Assembly (NCBI GenBank): GCA_028819255.1
Contig: JAPPMB010000021.1
Span: 1-58,610, forward strand
Direction: 5' to 3'
Origin: Bryobacterales bacterium
GTDB lineage: Bacteria; Acidobacteriota; Terriglobia; Bryobacterales; UBA6623
Length of the DNA stretch: 58,610 bases
Shown here: positions 19,801 through 34,800 of the stretch, in pieces
Layout: the number at the start of each line of letters is the position of its first letter
Numbering within the stretch: the first letter of the stretch is position 1
Notes under the pieces: generated by a model
Database searches by the model: none
Told to the model about the DNA's origin: nothing
Seen by the model: only the letters and a program-made list of their open reading frames with translations
Position numbers and translations under genes: made by a program

Positions 19801-22800
19801 CCTCTCGTGATCCTGGCGCGGGGGCCGTCGGAGGTGCAGGCGGAACCCGGCCGCTTTGTGCTGGCGGGGACGGGAGCATTCGCTGAAGCCCTCCAAGCAG
19901 AGCTCCGCAAGCGGGGACAGGAGGTGGTGTCGGGCCCGGGGGACGGGCGGCGGACGGCGTGGCGGTCGTTCCTCGAGGGACTGGACGGGGAGGCCCCGCT
20001 CCGGGGCGTGGTGCATCTGGAAGGCGTGCGGCGCGATGCGAGGAAGCTCTCGACTGCGGAGCTGGCAGAGGATGCGGAGGAGATCGGGGCGGGCGCGCTG
20101 GCGCTGGTTCAAGGGATGTCGGACGCCGGCGTGTCGCCTGAGAACGGCATGTGGTTCGTGACCCGGGGCGGCCAGGTGATCGGCCGGGAGCGCTCTGGGG
20201 CCCTGCCCGGAGCCATGCTCTGGGGCTTCGTGAGCGTGGTGGATCTGGAGCATGGGGATCTGGCCCCGCGCCTTCTGGACCTGGACCCCGAGGTCCTCCC
20301 GTCGGTCGGCACGCTTGCCGACGAGCTGCTCTTCCCGGACGGTGAGACGCGCGTCGCCCGGCGGCAGGGAGCCCGTCTCGTCGCTCGGCTAAGCCGCTTC
20401 GACGGACGGGTCGTACTCCCGGTGGACGGCCGGTGGCGCTGGGCGGCCGCCCCGTCCGGAGCACTTGACGCGGTGCGTGTGGAGGATGCCTCGGAGGATC
20501 CCGGTCCCGGCGAGGTTCGGGTACGGCTCGAGGCGGCCGGGGTGAACTTCCACGACGTGATGGTGGGGATGCAGGTCGTGGACGCCGATCAGCCGCTTGG
20601 CAGCGAGCTGTGCGGTCGTGTCGTGGAGGTTGGCGAGGGAGTGCGTGGACTGCAGGCGGGGGACCGGGTGGCGGGCTTCGCCCCCGGAGCCTTCGGACCC
20701 GAGGTGATCACGCGCGCCGATTGCGTTGTGCCTTCACCGCCAGGGCACTCGGCGCCGCAGCTGGCGACCGTCCCGGTGGCGTCCGTGACCGCAGAACTTG
20801 CCTTCGCGGACTCCGGTCTCGGAAAGGGGGCGCGGGTCCTGATCCATGCCGGAACGGGGGGTGTGGGTCACGCGGCGATCCGGTGGGCGCAAGCGGCGGG
20901 ACTCGAGGTGTACGCGACTGCGAGCGCACCGAAGCAGGAGTACCTGCGTTCGCTGGGGATCCGGCGGGTGTTCGACAGCCGCTCCACGGCCTTCGGAGAG
21001 GAGATCTTGGAAGCGACGGGAGGCGCCGGAGTGGCGATGGTGCTGAACAGCCTCTCCGGGGAGGGCTTCATCGAGGCGAGCCTGTCGTGTCTGGCGCCGG
21101 GGGGCTCCTTCGTCGAGCTTGGGAAGCGCAACATCCGGAGCGTCGGGGAGATGGCGGCCGACCGCCCGGATGTTCGCTACCGCATCTTGGCGCTGGACCG
21201 GCTCATGCGGGAGGAGCCGCAGCGGCTGGGTCAGGTTCTGCGGAGCGTGATGGAGCGCGTCGGGTCGGGAGAACTCGAACCGCTGCCGTTCACGCGCTGG
21301 CCGCTCGCGGAGACCGGTGCCGCGCTTGCAGAGTTGCAGGCGGCCCGCCATACGGGGAAGCTCGTGCTCGTGCCCTCGCCGCTGGCTGGGGGCCGGCTGC
21401 GCGGGGATCGGAGCTACTTGGTGACCGGGGGACTCGGAGGAATCGGGCTGGAGGTGGCGCGCTGGCTCGCCGAGGCCGGAGCGGGAGCCATAGTGCTGAA
21501 CGGGCGCCGCCAGCCAGACACGCACGCCAGGGCGCTGATCTCGGAACTCCGGGAGCGCGGCGCGGAGGTGCGGATCGAGATCGCCGATGTGACAGACCCG
21601 GACGGGGTGGCGGGGATGCTCGGGAGGACCGACTCCGAACTCCCGCCGCTCGCCGGCGTGATCCACAGCGTGGGGGAGCTCGCGGACGCGGCGTTGACGA
21701 ACCAGGACTGGGAGCGGTTCGAGCGGGTGGTCGGGCCCAAGATGCTGGGAGCCTGGCGACTCCACCGGGCGACGCTCGACCGGGAGCTCGATCTGTTCGT
21801 TCTCTTCTCCAGCCTAGTGGGGGTCGTTGGGGGGCCGGGCCAGGCCAATTACGCTGCGGCCAACGCTTTCCTCGACCAGCTGGCGAGGCACCGTCGGGCG
21901 TTGGGCCTGCCGGGGCAGGCCATTGCGTGGGGGACGTGGTCGGGCGTTGGCGAGGCCAAGGAGCATCGCGAACGCATCGCGACGCGGCGCTCCCAATTGG
22001 GCGAGAAGTGGATTGCTCCCGGCCAGGGTGTACGGGCCCTGGCGCGGCTTGTGCGCGAGGATGTCGCAACGAGTGTGGTGGGGTCCCTCGACTGGTCGGC
22101 GCTTCCGGTGCGAACGCCTTGGCTCGAAGAAGTGACGGGACGTTCGGAGATTCGCTCCTCCGCCGATTCGGGCGACCTGCCGCGTCGGCTTCTGGGACTC
22201 GCACGCGGGGAGCGCCGGGAGGAACTGATCCGGTTCCTGCAGGAACAGGTGGTCCTGATTCTGCGCCTGCGCTCGGCCCCGTCGCCCTCGGCGGGATTCT
22301 TCGAGCTGGGCATGGACTCCCTGATGGCGGTCGAGCTGCGCAGCCGCCTGAACCGGGCCTTCCGGGAAGCGTTCGTCCTCTCGAACACCGCGGTGTTCGA
22401 TCATCCCGACATCGCCCGACTGGCGGAGCACCTTGCAGGCAAGCTGGCGGGAGTCGCACCGAAAGCTTCCCGGGCGCGAGCCTTGCCCGCCGTTCGGCGC
22501 CGGGACGGCGAGCGCGTCGCGATCGTCGGCATGGCCTGCCGCTTCCCGGGGGCGCCGGATGCCGACGCGTTCTGGTCTCAGATTCGTTCGGGGGCCGATT
22601 CGGTTACGAGAGGGCGTCCGGACAGGCTCTTTGTGGATGCCGAGACGGAGGCGGCTCGCCCCTTCGGCGCCTATGTGGAAGGCTTGGACCGCTTCGATGC
22701 GGGTTTCTTTCGGATCGCCCCAGTCGAGGCGGAGCTGCTGGACCCGCAGCAGCGGATGCTGCTCGAGACAAGCTGGGCGGCGCTTGAGGACGCCGGGATT

Positions 22801-25800
22801 GCACCGGACGGTCTGCACGGAAGCCGAACGGGAGTGTATGGAGGAGTGTGCGGCCACGACTATGAGTCTTTGGTTGCGACGCACCGCGACGTTCCGTCAG
22901 CCAGTCTCTACAGGTCCACCGGTGTCTCCGCCTCGGCCGCAGTCGGCCGGGTCGCCTTCGCGCTCGGCCTCGAGGGGCCGGCCATCACGGTGGACACCGC
23001 CTGCTCGTCGTCGCTGGTCGCGCTGCACCAGGCGGCGGCTGCGCTCCGCGCAGGCGAGGCGGATCTGGCGCTGGCGGGAGGTGTGAACGCGATCCTGACG
23101 TCGACCGACACCCGTACCTTCGCTGACGCCGGCATGCTCGCCGCGGATGGACGCTGCAAGACCTTCGACGCGGCGGCTGACGGATTCGTGCGGGGCGAGG
23201 GATGCGGGATGGTCGTGCTGAAGCGCCTGGCGGACGCGGAGGCGGCGGGAGACCCGATCCTCGCGGTTCTGCTCGGATCGGCGGTCAACCAGGACGGCGC
23301 GAGCGCCGGCCTGACGGTGCCGAACGGCCCGGCCCAGGAGCGGGTGATCGAGGAGGCGCTTGCGCGGGCGGGCGTGGAGGCCTCCACGGTGGACTATCTG
23401 GAGGCGCACGGCACGGGGACCGAACTGGGCGATCCGGTCGAGGTGGCGGCGGCGGCTGCGGTGTACGGTCGCGGCCGGAGTCCGGACCGTCCGCTGCTGA
23501 TCGGATCGGTGAAGACGAATGTGGGCCACCTCGAGGCGGCGGCGGGCGTGGCCGGGCTGATCAAGGCGGTGCTGGCGATCCGGTCGGGGGTGATTCCGCA
23601 GCACCTGCACTTCGAGCGGCCCAACCCGCGGATGAACTGGGAGGAGCTTCCGGTCCGGGTGACGTCGGAGGCGACCCCGTGGCCGGAGGCGGAGCGGCCG
23701 CGGCGGGCCGCGGTCAGCTCCTTCGGATACTCAGGCACGAACGCCCACGTCGTGATCGAGGGGTACGGGGAGGAACGCGAACCGCCGCGCGTCGTGGTCC
23801 CCGAACTGCCGGAATCCGGTGAGGCTGCCCCCGGCCCGGAGGTCGACACGCCCCGCCGGCACCGACTGCTCCCGCTTTCCGCGAAGTCCGGGGACGTGCT
23901 CCGCCGGCTGGCCGACCGGTACCGGGCCGCCCTCTCGAAGGATATTCCGCTCGCTGATGTGGCGTGGACGGCGGGCGTGGGCCGGAGCCACTTCCGGCAC
24001 CGCTGCGGCCTCGTGTTCAGCGATCGCGCCTCGCTGGAGGAGCAGCTGGCGGTGGTGAGGCAGGGTGCCGTGACGTCGCCTCCCGAGGGGCCGGTCGCAT
24101 TCCTCTACACCGGGCAGGGGAGCCAGTGGGAGGGGATGGGTCGGGAGCTCTATGAGACCGAGCCGGTCTTCCGGGCGGTTCTTGACCGGTGCGAGGAGGT
24201 GTTCCGCGCGGAGCGGGATGCGTCGCTACTCGAGGTGATGTTCGAGGAGCCAGGCGGCCGGCGGCTGGCTCGGACCGAATGGACACAGCCGGCACTCTAC
24301 GCGCTCCAGGGCGGCCTGACCGCGCTGTGGGCGAGCGTGGGGGTCCGGCCCGATGTGATCTTCGGGCACAGCGCGGGAGAGATCGCCGCCGCGGCGGCCG
24401 CGGGCGCCTTCGACCTCGAGAATGGGATGCGGTTCGCCATGCGCCGCGGCGCGCTCATGGGTTCGCTTCCTGACGGAGGCGCGATGGCGGCGGTGTTCGC
24501 CTCGCCGGGCCGTGTGCGCGATGCCCTCCGGGAAGGAGTCGAGCTGGCCGCCGACAACGGCGCCCACCAGGTCGTGAGCGGCCCGCGGGATGCGGTCGCC
24601 GCCCTGGGCGAGGAACTGGCCGAGGCCGGAATCCGGCTGGACTCGCTCCGCACCAGCCACGCCTTCCACAGCGCACTGATGGACCCGGTGCTGTCGGAGC
24701 TGGAAGCGGCGGCCCCAGAGGCCTCGGAACCTTCGGTGCGGCTGGTCAGCGACGTGACCGGACGGGTGCTGGAAAGCGCCCCCGACGGCGCGTACTGGCG
24801 GCGCCAGGCGCGCGAGCCGGTCCAGTTCGGCGCCGCGGTGCGGACGCTGGCCGCCCTGGAGGCGCGGCTTCTGGTGGAGATAGGGCCCCACGGCGTGCTG
24901 GGTCCGATGGCGGCGCTCGCTTGGCCCGGCAGCGAGACGCCGACCGCGATCTCGAGCCAGTGGCGCGCTGGGAGCGGAGACTTCATCGGCGCGGTGGCGG
25001 GTGCGTACGAGGCGGGGCTTGACATTTCCTTCGAGGGTCTGTTTGTCGGCGAACGCCGTTGCCGGGTCTCACTGCCGGCCTATCCCTTCCGGGGGGAGCG
25101 CTACTGGATTTCCCCTTCCCCGCGTTTGGAGACGGAGCCTGGACATTCGCTCCTCGGCGTGCAGCGAGATTCCCCGAATGGGGAACAGTCCTTCGAGAGA
25201 CAGCTGCGCGGTCAGGATCCGGCGTGGCTCGCCGACCACCGCCTGCGCGGCGAAGTCGTCGCACCCGCCGCACTGTACGTGGCGCAGGTGAGTGAAGCGC
25301 TTCGGGAAACGGACCGCGAACTTCCCGTCGTTCTCGAGGAGACTGCGATCATGCGCCCGCTCGTCCTGTCGGGCGACGAGGGCCGGCTGGTCCAAGTGGT
25401 GCTCGGCGAGGACGGCGCTTGGAGGGTCGTCAGCAGGAATGGCGGGGGGCGGTGGCGGACACATGCCGAAGGCCGCTGGGCACCCGTCGCCGGAGCCGCG
25501 TCCGAGTCGGCCGACCTCGGCGCATTGCAGACCAGCCTCACACAGGCGGGCGCGGACTTCGAGTGGGACCTCGCCGGCCTCGAGTATGGGCCGGCCTTTC
25601 GCGGTCTGGGCCGGATCTGGTCGGGTTCCGGCGAAGCACTCGGCGAGGTACTGCTGCCGGCGGGACTGGATCACCGAGACCTCCTCGCGCATCCGGCCCT
25701 GCTCGACGCCTGTTTCCGGGTGCTGGGAGGGATCTCGGAGTGGGGCGGAGCAGGGGAAACATGGCTGCCGATCGGCTGGGACCGCCTGGTCCTGCGCGAC

Positions 25801-28800
25801 GCGCTGCCGGAGCGCGTCTTCTGCCGGGCACTCGATCGCGGCGAAGGCGGGGAGACGCGCAAGGCTGATTTCTGGCTGTACACGGAAACGGGCGGGGAGT
25901 TGGCGCGCATCGAGGGCTTGACGCTCAGGCGCGCGAGCGGGACCGCCCTGTCGGGTGACCGGGTGGAGCAGATGCTGCACGAGGTGGTGTGGCGCCAGGG
26001 GGAGGCAGTGGGACTCCGGGAGGCGGACTTCCTCGCCGGGCCCGAGGAGATCGAGTCCCGTCAGGGAGCGTTGGACGGATACTTCGAGGCGGAGGGTCGG
26101 GACGGAGAGTCGCTCGCCGCGCTGGGGCGCGAGTTGGAGCGTGAGTCGCGCCGCCAGCTGCTCGGCGGATTCCGGGAGCTGGGATGGGAGCCGAGTACGG
26201 GGGACCGTTTCGAGACGGAGGAGTTGCGCCGCCGGCTCAGGGTGACCGAGGATCACGGGCGGCTGTTCAACCGGCTGCTGGCGGTGCTGGAGGAGATGGG
26301 GCTCCTCGGCCGGGAACCGGACGGGGGCTGGTTCGTAGCAGCCGCGCAGGAACCGCCCGCCGAGGCCGAGGCGGGGCTGACCGACTCCGAAGCCGAATCC
26401 ATCGAGCTGGGCGTGCTCCGCCGTTGCGGGGAGTCGCTCGCCGAGGTGCTCCGCGGCCGTGTCGACCCCGTGGACCTGCTTTTCGGCGGCGATCCGGGAG
26501 CGGCGAGCCTTTACCGCGATTCGCCCGCCGCGCGGGCAATGAACCGCATGGTCGCCGACGCCGTGAGCACGGCGGTCGCCGGGTTGCCGCAAGGCCGACA
26601 GCTGCGAGTGATCGAGATCGGCGCTGGGACGGGAGAGACTACGTCAGCCCTTTTGGACGTCCTTCCGGCCGGTCAGACCGAATACACCTTTACCGACATC
26701 TCGACGGACTCGTTCCCGGATGCTGACCGGCGGTTCGGCGAACGGGGCGTGGACCTTCGCTTGCGTGCGCTTGACATCGAAAGGAGTCCGGTGGACCAGG
26801 GATTCGCGCTTCACGGTTACGACCTCGTGATCGCGACGAACGTCCTTCACGCGACCCGCGACCTGGGTGAGACGCTCTCCAATTGCAGAAGCCTTCTGGC
26901 TCCGTCCGGTGTGTTAGTGGCCGTTGAGGAAACAGTTCAAAGGGAGTGGCTGGACCTGACCGTCGGACTGCTGCCCAGCTGGTGGCGATTTCAGGACGGG
27001 TATCGCTCCGACTACGCGCTGGTCCCATCCCCCGTCTGGCGGCGGGCCCTCAAGGACGCCGGATTTGGCGGCACGTCGCTGGTGGATGTTTCGCCAGGGG
27101 CACTTCTGATCTTGGCACGGGGGCCGTCGGAGGTGAGAACGCAACGCGGTCTATTCGTGCTGGCCGGCGGAAGCGAGGTCGGTGCCGAGCTGGCGAATGA
27201 GCTGAATCGTCGCGGAAGCCGGGTCGTCGAGGGGCCCGCGGAGGGCGACCGTCAGGCATGGCGTGCGTTTTTCGAGTCGTTGCCGGGCGCACTTCCGCTT
27301 CAGGGCGTTGCGTATCTCGGCGGGGTGCGCCGAGATGGCGCCGAACTGTCTGCCCAAGAGCTTCAGGCGGAGCTGGAGGAGGTCGGTGGCGATGCGCTGA
27401 CGCTCGTACAGGGGATGTCGGACGCGGGCGTGTCGCCCCTGGGCGGCACCTGGTTCGTGACCCGCGGCGGGCAGGTAATTGACCGCGAACGCTCCGGCGC
27501 GCTCGCTGGCGCATTGTTGTGGGGCTTCGCCAGCGTCGTGGATCTGGAACACGGGGATCTGGCTCCGCACCTGCTGGATCTGGACCCCGAATCTCCGCCG
27601 TCCGCCGGCGCGCTTGCCGACGAATTGCTCTTTGCCGATCGGGAGACGCGGATCGCCCGACGGGGCGGGGCCCGTCTCGTCGCTCGGCTCACGCGACTTG
27701 CCGGACGGGCCGAATCTCGATCGGACCGGCGTGGGAACGGTTCCCCGGAATCCGCTCCAGGCGGAGTCCGGTTGCGAAAGGACCGAACCTATTTGATTAC
27801 CGGGGGACTCGGGGGGATAGGACTCGAGGTGGCGCGCTGGCTCGCCGGAGCGGGAGCCGGAGCCATCGTACTTAACGGACGCCGCTCGGCCGATGCGGCA
27901 GCCGCGGCGGTCGTCGCGGAACTGCGGCAGGGCGGCACCGAGGTGCGCACCGAGATCGCCGACGTGACGGACCCGGAGGCGGTGACGGGGATGCTCGCGC
28001 GGATTGATGCCGAACTCCCCCCGCTCGCCGGCGTCATCCACAGCGTGGGATCGCTCGCAGACTCAGCTTTGACCAACCAGGACTGGGAGCGGTTCGAGAG
28101 CGTGCTCGGGCCCAAGGTCTTGGGCGCTTGGCGGTTGCACAGGGCGACGCTCGAACGGGATCTCGATCTGTTCATCCTCTTCTCCGCCCTGGCGGGTGTT
28201 CTCGGGAACTCGGGGCAGGCCAACTATGCGGCGGCGAACGCCTTCCTCGACCAGCTGGCCCGACACCGGAGGGCGCTCGGCCTGCCAGGTCAGGCCATTG
28301 CGTGGGGTCCATGGTCGGATACCGGACAGGCCGAAGAGCATCGCGCACGCATCGCGACCCAACTAGCCCGCTACGGCGAAGAATGGATCGCTCCGAAGCA
28401 AGGCATACGGGCTCTCGAGCGGCTGGTGATCGAGGATGTCGGAACCAGCGTAGTGGCGTCCGTCAACTGGTCAGTGCTTCCGGTGCAGGCACCTTGGCTC
28501 GCGGAAGTGACGGGGAGGGGTGCCCACACCTCCGCCGACCGGGATGACCAGCTTATCGGTCAGGCTGCTGACCGGCTGCTGCCGCAGCTCTGGGGACTCC
28601 CTTCCGAGCAACGCCGGGATGAACTGGTCCGATTCCTGCAGGAACAGCTGGCACAGATCCTGCACCTCCGCTCCACCCCGTCGCCGTTGGCGGGATTCTT
28701 CGAGCTCGGCATGGACTCGCTGATGGCGGTCGAGCTTCGCAACCGCCTGAACCAGATCTTCCGGAAAGCGTTCGTCCTTTCGAACACCGCGGTGTTCGAT

Positions 28801-31800
28801 CATCCCGACATCGCCCGACTGGCGGAACACCTTGCGCGCGAGCTTGACGGAGTGGCATCGGACGCACCGCCCGCGAGTGCCCTGCCCGCTGTCCGGCCCC
28901 GCGACGAGGAACGCATCGCGATCATTGGCATGGCCTGCCGCTTTCCCGGGGCACCGGATCGCGAGACGTTCTGGGCACAGCTTCGTTCCGGGGCCGATCT
29001 GGTGACGAGGGGGCGTCCGGACGGGCTCTTCGTAGACGCCGAGACGGAGGCGTCGCGGGACTTCGGCGGCTATGTGGAGGGCCTCGACCGCTTCGACGCG
29101 AGCTTTTTCCGGATCGCCCCGGTCGAGGCGGAACTGCTGGACCCTCAGCAGCGGATGCTGCTTGAGACAAGCTGGGCGGCGCTCGAGGACGCCGGGATCG
29201 CCCCGGACAGGCTGCGCGGCAGCCGCACGGGGGTCTACGGTGGGATCTCGACAAACGATTATCAGGTGCATGTCGGCGAATCTGTCGATGATCTGTCGCC
29301 GACCCTCTACAGGTCCACCGGCGTCACTTTCTCGGCCGCGATCGGCCGGATCGCCTTCGCGCTCGGCCTCGAGGGTCCGGCCATCACCGTGGACACCGCG
29401 TGTTCCTCGTCGCTGGTCGCTCTCCACCAGGCGGCGTCGGCGCTGCGGCAGGGCGAGGCGGATCTCGCTCTGGCGGGAGGGGTGAACGCGATCCTCAGAT
29501 CGAGCTTCACCCGGCTCTTCAAGAATGCCGGCATGCTCGCGTCGGACGGGCGCTGCAAGACTTTCGACGCGTCGGCCGACGGATTCGTACGGGGCGAGGG
29601 ATGCGGGATGGTCGTGCTGAAGCGTCTCTCGGACGCGGAGGCGGCCGGAGACCGGATCCTCGCGGTTGTGCTCGGGTCCGCGGTGAATCAGGACGGCGCA
29701 AGTGCCGGCTTCACGGTTCCGAACGGTCCGGCCCAGGAGCGTGTGATCACGGAGGCGCTTGCGCGGGCGGGTGTGGAGGCCTCCACGGTGGACTATCTGG
29801 AGGCGCACGGCACGGGGACCGAACTGGGCGATCCAGTCGAGGTGGCGGCGGCGGCCTCGGTGTACGGTCGCGGCCGGAGCCCGGACCGCCCGCTGCTCAT
29901 CGGATCCGTGAAGACGAACGTGGGCCACCTCGAGGCGGCGGCCGGCGTGGCCGGGCTGATCAAGGCGGTGCTCGCAATCCGCTCCGGGGTGATTCCGCAG
30001 CACCTGCACTTCGAGCGGCCCAACCCGCGGATGGATTGGGAGGCCCTGCCCGTCCGGGTGACGTCGGAGCGGACCCCCTGGCCGTTGGTGGAGCGGCCAG
30101 GGCGGGCCGCCATCAGTTCCTTCGGATATTCGGGCACGAACGCCCACGTCCTGATCGAGGGATACGTGGAGGAGCGCGAACCGCCGCGCATCGCAGTCCC
30201 CGCATTGCCGGCGTCAGCCCCGCGTGACCCCGCCCCGCAGACCGACGTGTCCCGCCGACACCGCCTGCTCCCGCTCTCGGCCAAGTCCGAGGATGCGCTC
30301 CGTCAGCTCGCCGGTCGGTATCAGGCCATTCTCGCGGGGGATGTGTCGCTCGCTGACATGGCGTGGACGGCCGGGGCGGGGCGGAGCCACTTCCCCTACC
30401 GTTCTGGCGCCGTGTTCACCGATCGCGCCTCGCTTGAGGAACAGCTGGAAGCGGTGAGGCAGGGCGCCGCGGTGTCACCCGCGGACGGAGGGACCGCCTT
30501 CCTTTACACCGGGCAGGGGAGCCAGTGGGTGAACATGGGCCGGGACCTCTATGAGAGTGAGCCGGTCTTCCGGGCGGTCCTGGACCGGTGCGAGGATGTG
30601 TTCCGCGCAGAGCGCGGGCGATCGCTTCTCACGGTGATCTTCGAGGATGCCGAGCGGCTGGACCGGACCGAGTGGACGCAGCCGGCACTCTACGCGATCG
30701 AGAGCGGGCTGACTGCGCTGTGGGCGAGTGTGGGTGTGCGTCCCGATGTGGTCTTCGGGCACAGCGTGGGAGAGATCGCGGCGGCGGCGGCCGCGGGCGC
30801 CATTGACCTCGAAGGCGGGATGCGGTTCGCGACGCGCCGGGGCGCCCTCATGGGTTCGCTCCCGGCGGGCGGCATGATGGCGGCCGTGTTCGCTGCGCCG
30901 GAGCGGGTCGCTTCCGAACTTGACGGTGCGGTGTGCTTGGCAGCCGACAACGGCACGCACCAGGTCGTGAGCGGACAGGAGGCCGAGATCGAGGCGCTCC
31001 TGAAGACCTTCGAAGAGGAGGGTCTCCGAGTGGACCGTCTCCGGACCAGCCATGCGTTCCACAGCGCGCTGATGGACCCGGTGCTGGCGGAGTTGGAAGC
31101 GGCGGCACCCGCGGCCTCGGTGCCTTCGGTGCGAATGGTGAGCGACGTGAGCGGGCAGGTGCTGGAAGGCGCACCCGACGGAGCCTATTGGCGGCGCCAG
31201 GCGCGTGAGCCGGTCCAGTTCGCAACGGCGGTGCGGACGCTGGCGAACTTGGAGACGGGGCTTTTGCTGGAGATCGGGCCCCATGGAGTGCTGGGGCCGA
31301 TGGCGGCGCTGGGCTGGCCCCACACCGAGCCGCCTGCCGTGATCCCGAGCCAGCGGCGCGACGGGAACGGAGACTTCGTCGGCGCGGTGGCGGGTGCGTA
31401 CGAGGCGGGGCTCGACATTGCCTTCGAGGGTCTGTTCGTCGGGGAGCGGCGGCGGCGGGTGTCTCTGCCCGCCTATCCCTTCCAGCGGGATCGCTTCTGG
31501 ACCGCCCCCTCCCCGCGTCGTCAGTCGGAGACGGGGCACGCGCTCCTCGGGGCGCAACGGGATTCCCCGGACGGCGAGCATTCCTTCGAGCGGCGGTTGC
31601 GCAGCCGGGATCCGGCGTGGCTCGCCGACCACCGGGTGTTTGGCGCAGTCGTCGCCCCGGGCGCACTCTACGCGGCACAGGTAAGTGAAGCGCTTCGGGA
31701 GACGCACCACGAGCTTCCCGTCGTGCTCGAGGAGACCTCGATCATCCGCCCGCTCGTGCTGTCGGGCGACGCGGGCCGAGTGGTTCAAGTGGTGCTCGGC

Positions 31801-34800
31801 GAGGAGCGCGCCTGGAAGGTCGTTAGCAGGGATTCCGGGGGGCGATGGGAGACGCATGCCGAGGGCCGCTGGGCACCCCTCGCAGCAGATGCTTCCGAAG
31901 CGGCAGACCTCGGTTCGATGAAGGCCGGCCTTGTTGAGGCGGACGTGGAGGACGGGAAGCTTGGCTTGGCTGCGGGCGCCACTGGAATCGTTTACGGGCC
32001 GGCCTTCCGCGGCTTGATCCGGCTCTGGTCAGGGTCCGGCGAGAGGCTGGGCGAGGTGCTGCTGCCGGCGGGAGTGGATCACCGAAGCCTTCTCGCGCAT
32101 CCGGCACTGCTCGACGCGTGTTTCCAGGTGCTGGGGGGGATCCGGGCGATGCCCGGGCCAGGGGGCGCATGGCTGCCGATCGGCTGGGACCGCTTCGTCC
32201 TGCGCGAAGCGTTGCCCGACCGCGTCTTCTGCCGGGCACTTGAACGCGGCGGAGGCGGGGAGACGCGCAAGGCCGATCTCTGGCTCTACACGGAGACGGG
32301 CGAGGAGCTGGCGCGCATCGAGGGCTTTGCGCTCCGACGCGCCACCAGGAGGGCTCTGACGGGTGACTGGGTGGCGGAGGCGCTGCACGAGGTCGTGTGG
32401 CGCGAGGGGTCGGCGGTGGGACTCCGGGAAGCGGGCTTCCTCGCCGGGCCGCAGGAGATCGAGTCCGGTCTGGGAACGTTGGCCGGATACCTTGAGGCGG
32501 AGGGCCGGGACGGCGCTTCGCTCGCTGCACTGGAGCGCGAGCTGGAGCGCATGTCGCGCCGGCAGCTGCTCCGCGGATTCCGGGAGCTGGGATGGGAGCC
32601 GCGGCCGGGAGACCGTTTCGAGACGGACGAGTTGCGCCGCCGGCTCAGTGTGACCGAGGATCACGGGCGGCTGTTCGCCCGGTTCCTCACGGTGCTGGAG
32701 GAGATGGGGGTTCTCGGCCGGGACTCGGCAGGTGGCCGGTTGGTGGCAGCCGCGCCGGAACCGCCTGCAAAGCCTGAGGGGGAGCCGACCGACTCTGGAG
32801 CCGAATCCATCGAGCTGGACGTGCTCCTCCGTTGCGGAGCGTCACTCGCCGAGGTGCTCCGCGGTCGCGCCGACGCTGTGGACCTGCTCTTCGGCAGCGA
32901 GCCGGGTGCGGCCAATCTGTACCGCGACTCGCCCGCCGCGCGCGCAGTGAACCGCATGGTCGCCGACGGCGTGCGCACGGCGGTCGCCGGACTGCCGGCC
33001 GGCCGGCCGCTCCGGGTGATCGAGATCGGTGCAGGGACGGGTGCGACCACGTCCGCCCTTCTGGACGTCTTGCCGGACGACCGGACCGAATACATGTTCA
33101 CCGACATCTCGACCGGCTTCTTCTCGGCCGCGGAGCGGCGGTTCGCCGAGCAGGGCGTGAACCTTCGCTTCGTGCCGCTGGACATCGAACGGGATCCGGC
33201 GGATCAGGGTTTCGCGCTCCACGGCTACGACCTAGTGATCGCCGCAAACGTCCTGCACGCGACCCGCGACCTGGGCCGGGCGCTCGCCCATTGCCGGCGT
33301 CTCCTAGCCCCGTCGGGCGTGCTGGTGGCCGTCGAGGAAACCGCCCGAAGGGAATGGCTGGACATGACCTTCGGACTGCTGCCCGGATGGTGGCGCTTCC
33401 GGGACGCGTATCGCTCCGACCACGCGCTGGTTCCGCCGTCCGTCTGGCGGCAGGCCCTCAGGGACGCCGGATTTCTCGGGATGTCCCTGGTGGAGGCCGG
33501 GTCAGGGCCACTCCTGATCCTGGCCCGGGGGCCGTCGGAAGTGGGGGCGGAAGGCGGGCTGTTCGTGCTGGCCGGAGAAGGCGAGATGGGCGCCGAGCTG
33601 GCGGAAGAGCTGGATCGCCGCGGAAGCCGGGCGGTCGAGGGGCCAGCGCGCGGCGACCGTCAGGCATGGCGCGCCTTCTTCGAGTCGCTGCCCGGCGTGC
33701 TTCCGCTGTGGGGCGTGGCCTATCTCGGCGGGTTGCGGCGGGATGGTTCCGAGCTCTTGACCCGCGAGTTCCAAGCCGAGCTGGAGGCGGTGGGTGGCGG
33801 CGCACTGGCGCTGGTCCAGGGGATGTCGGATGCGGGCGTGTCGCCCGTGCACGGCACGTGGTTCGTGACCCGGGGCGGCCAGGTGATCGACCGGGAGCGC
33901 ACCGGCGCACTCGCGGGCGCCGCGCTGTGGGGCTTCGCGAGCGTGGTCGATCTGGAGCACGGGGATCTGACGCCGCGCCTGCTGGACCTGGACCCCGCAT
34001 CTCCCCCGTCCGTCGGCACGCTTGCGGACGAGCTGCTGTTCCCCGACGGGGAGACGCGCATCGCCCGACGGGACGGAGCCCGTCTCGTCGCACGGCTCAC
34101 GCGGTTCGCCGGGCGGGCGGGGAGTCCGGCGCATACCGGACGCGGGGAGGTCCGGCTGCGCGGGGACCGCACCTATCTGATCACGGGGGGACTCGGGGGA
34201 ATCGGGCTTGAGGTGGCGCGCTGGCTCGCGGAGGCGGGAGCCGGAAGCGTTGTTCTGAACGGCCGCCGCCCGCCCGACGAGGCGGCTGCAGCGGGGGTGG
34301 CGGAGCTCCGGAAGGGCAGCGCCGAGGTCCGCATCGAGATCGCCGATGTGACGGACGCGGAGGCGGTGGCGGGGATGCTGGGGCGGATCGATGCCGAACT
34401 GCCGCCGCTGGCCGGCGTGATCCACAGTGTGGGGACGCTCGCGGACGCGGCGTTGACGAACCAGGACTGGGCGCGGTTCGAGCGGGTGCTCGGCCCGAAG
34501 GCGCTGGGGGCCTGGCGACTCCACCGGGCGACGCTCGACCGGAAGCTTGATCTGTTCGTCCTCTTCTCCAGTCTGGCGGGCGTAATCGGGAGTAAGGGCC
34601 AGGCCAATCACGCGGCGGCCAACTCCTTCCTCGACCAACTGGCGCGGCACCGGAGGGCGCTGGGTCTGCCGGCTCAGGCCGTTGCGTGGGGGGCGTGGTC
34701 GGGCATCGGCGAGGCCGAGGAGCAGCGCGAACGAGTCGCGACGCAGCTCGCCCGCCGCGGCGAGGAGTGGATCGCACCCGAGCAGGGCATCCGTGCCTTG

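Noticed and set aside
20610..22787. Long plus-strand frame in another phase over ER3-KR3-ACP3
   Set aside because: It lies fully inside the PKS in the wrong phase, is Gly/Arg/Ala-rich and has no motif.
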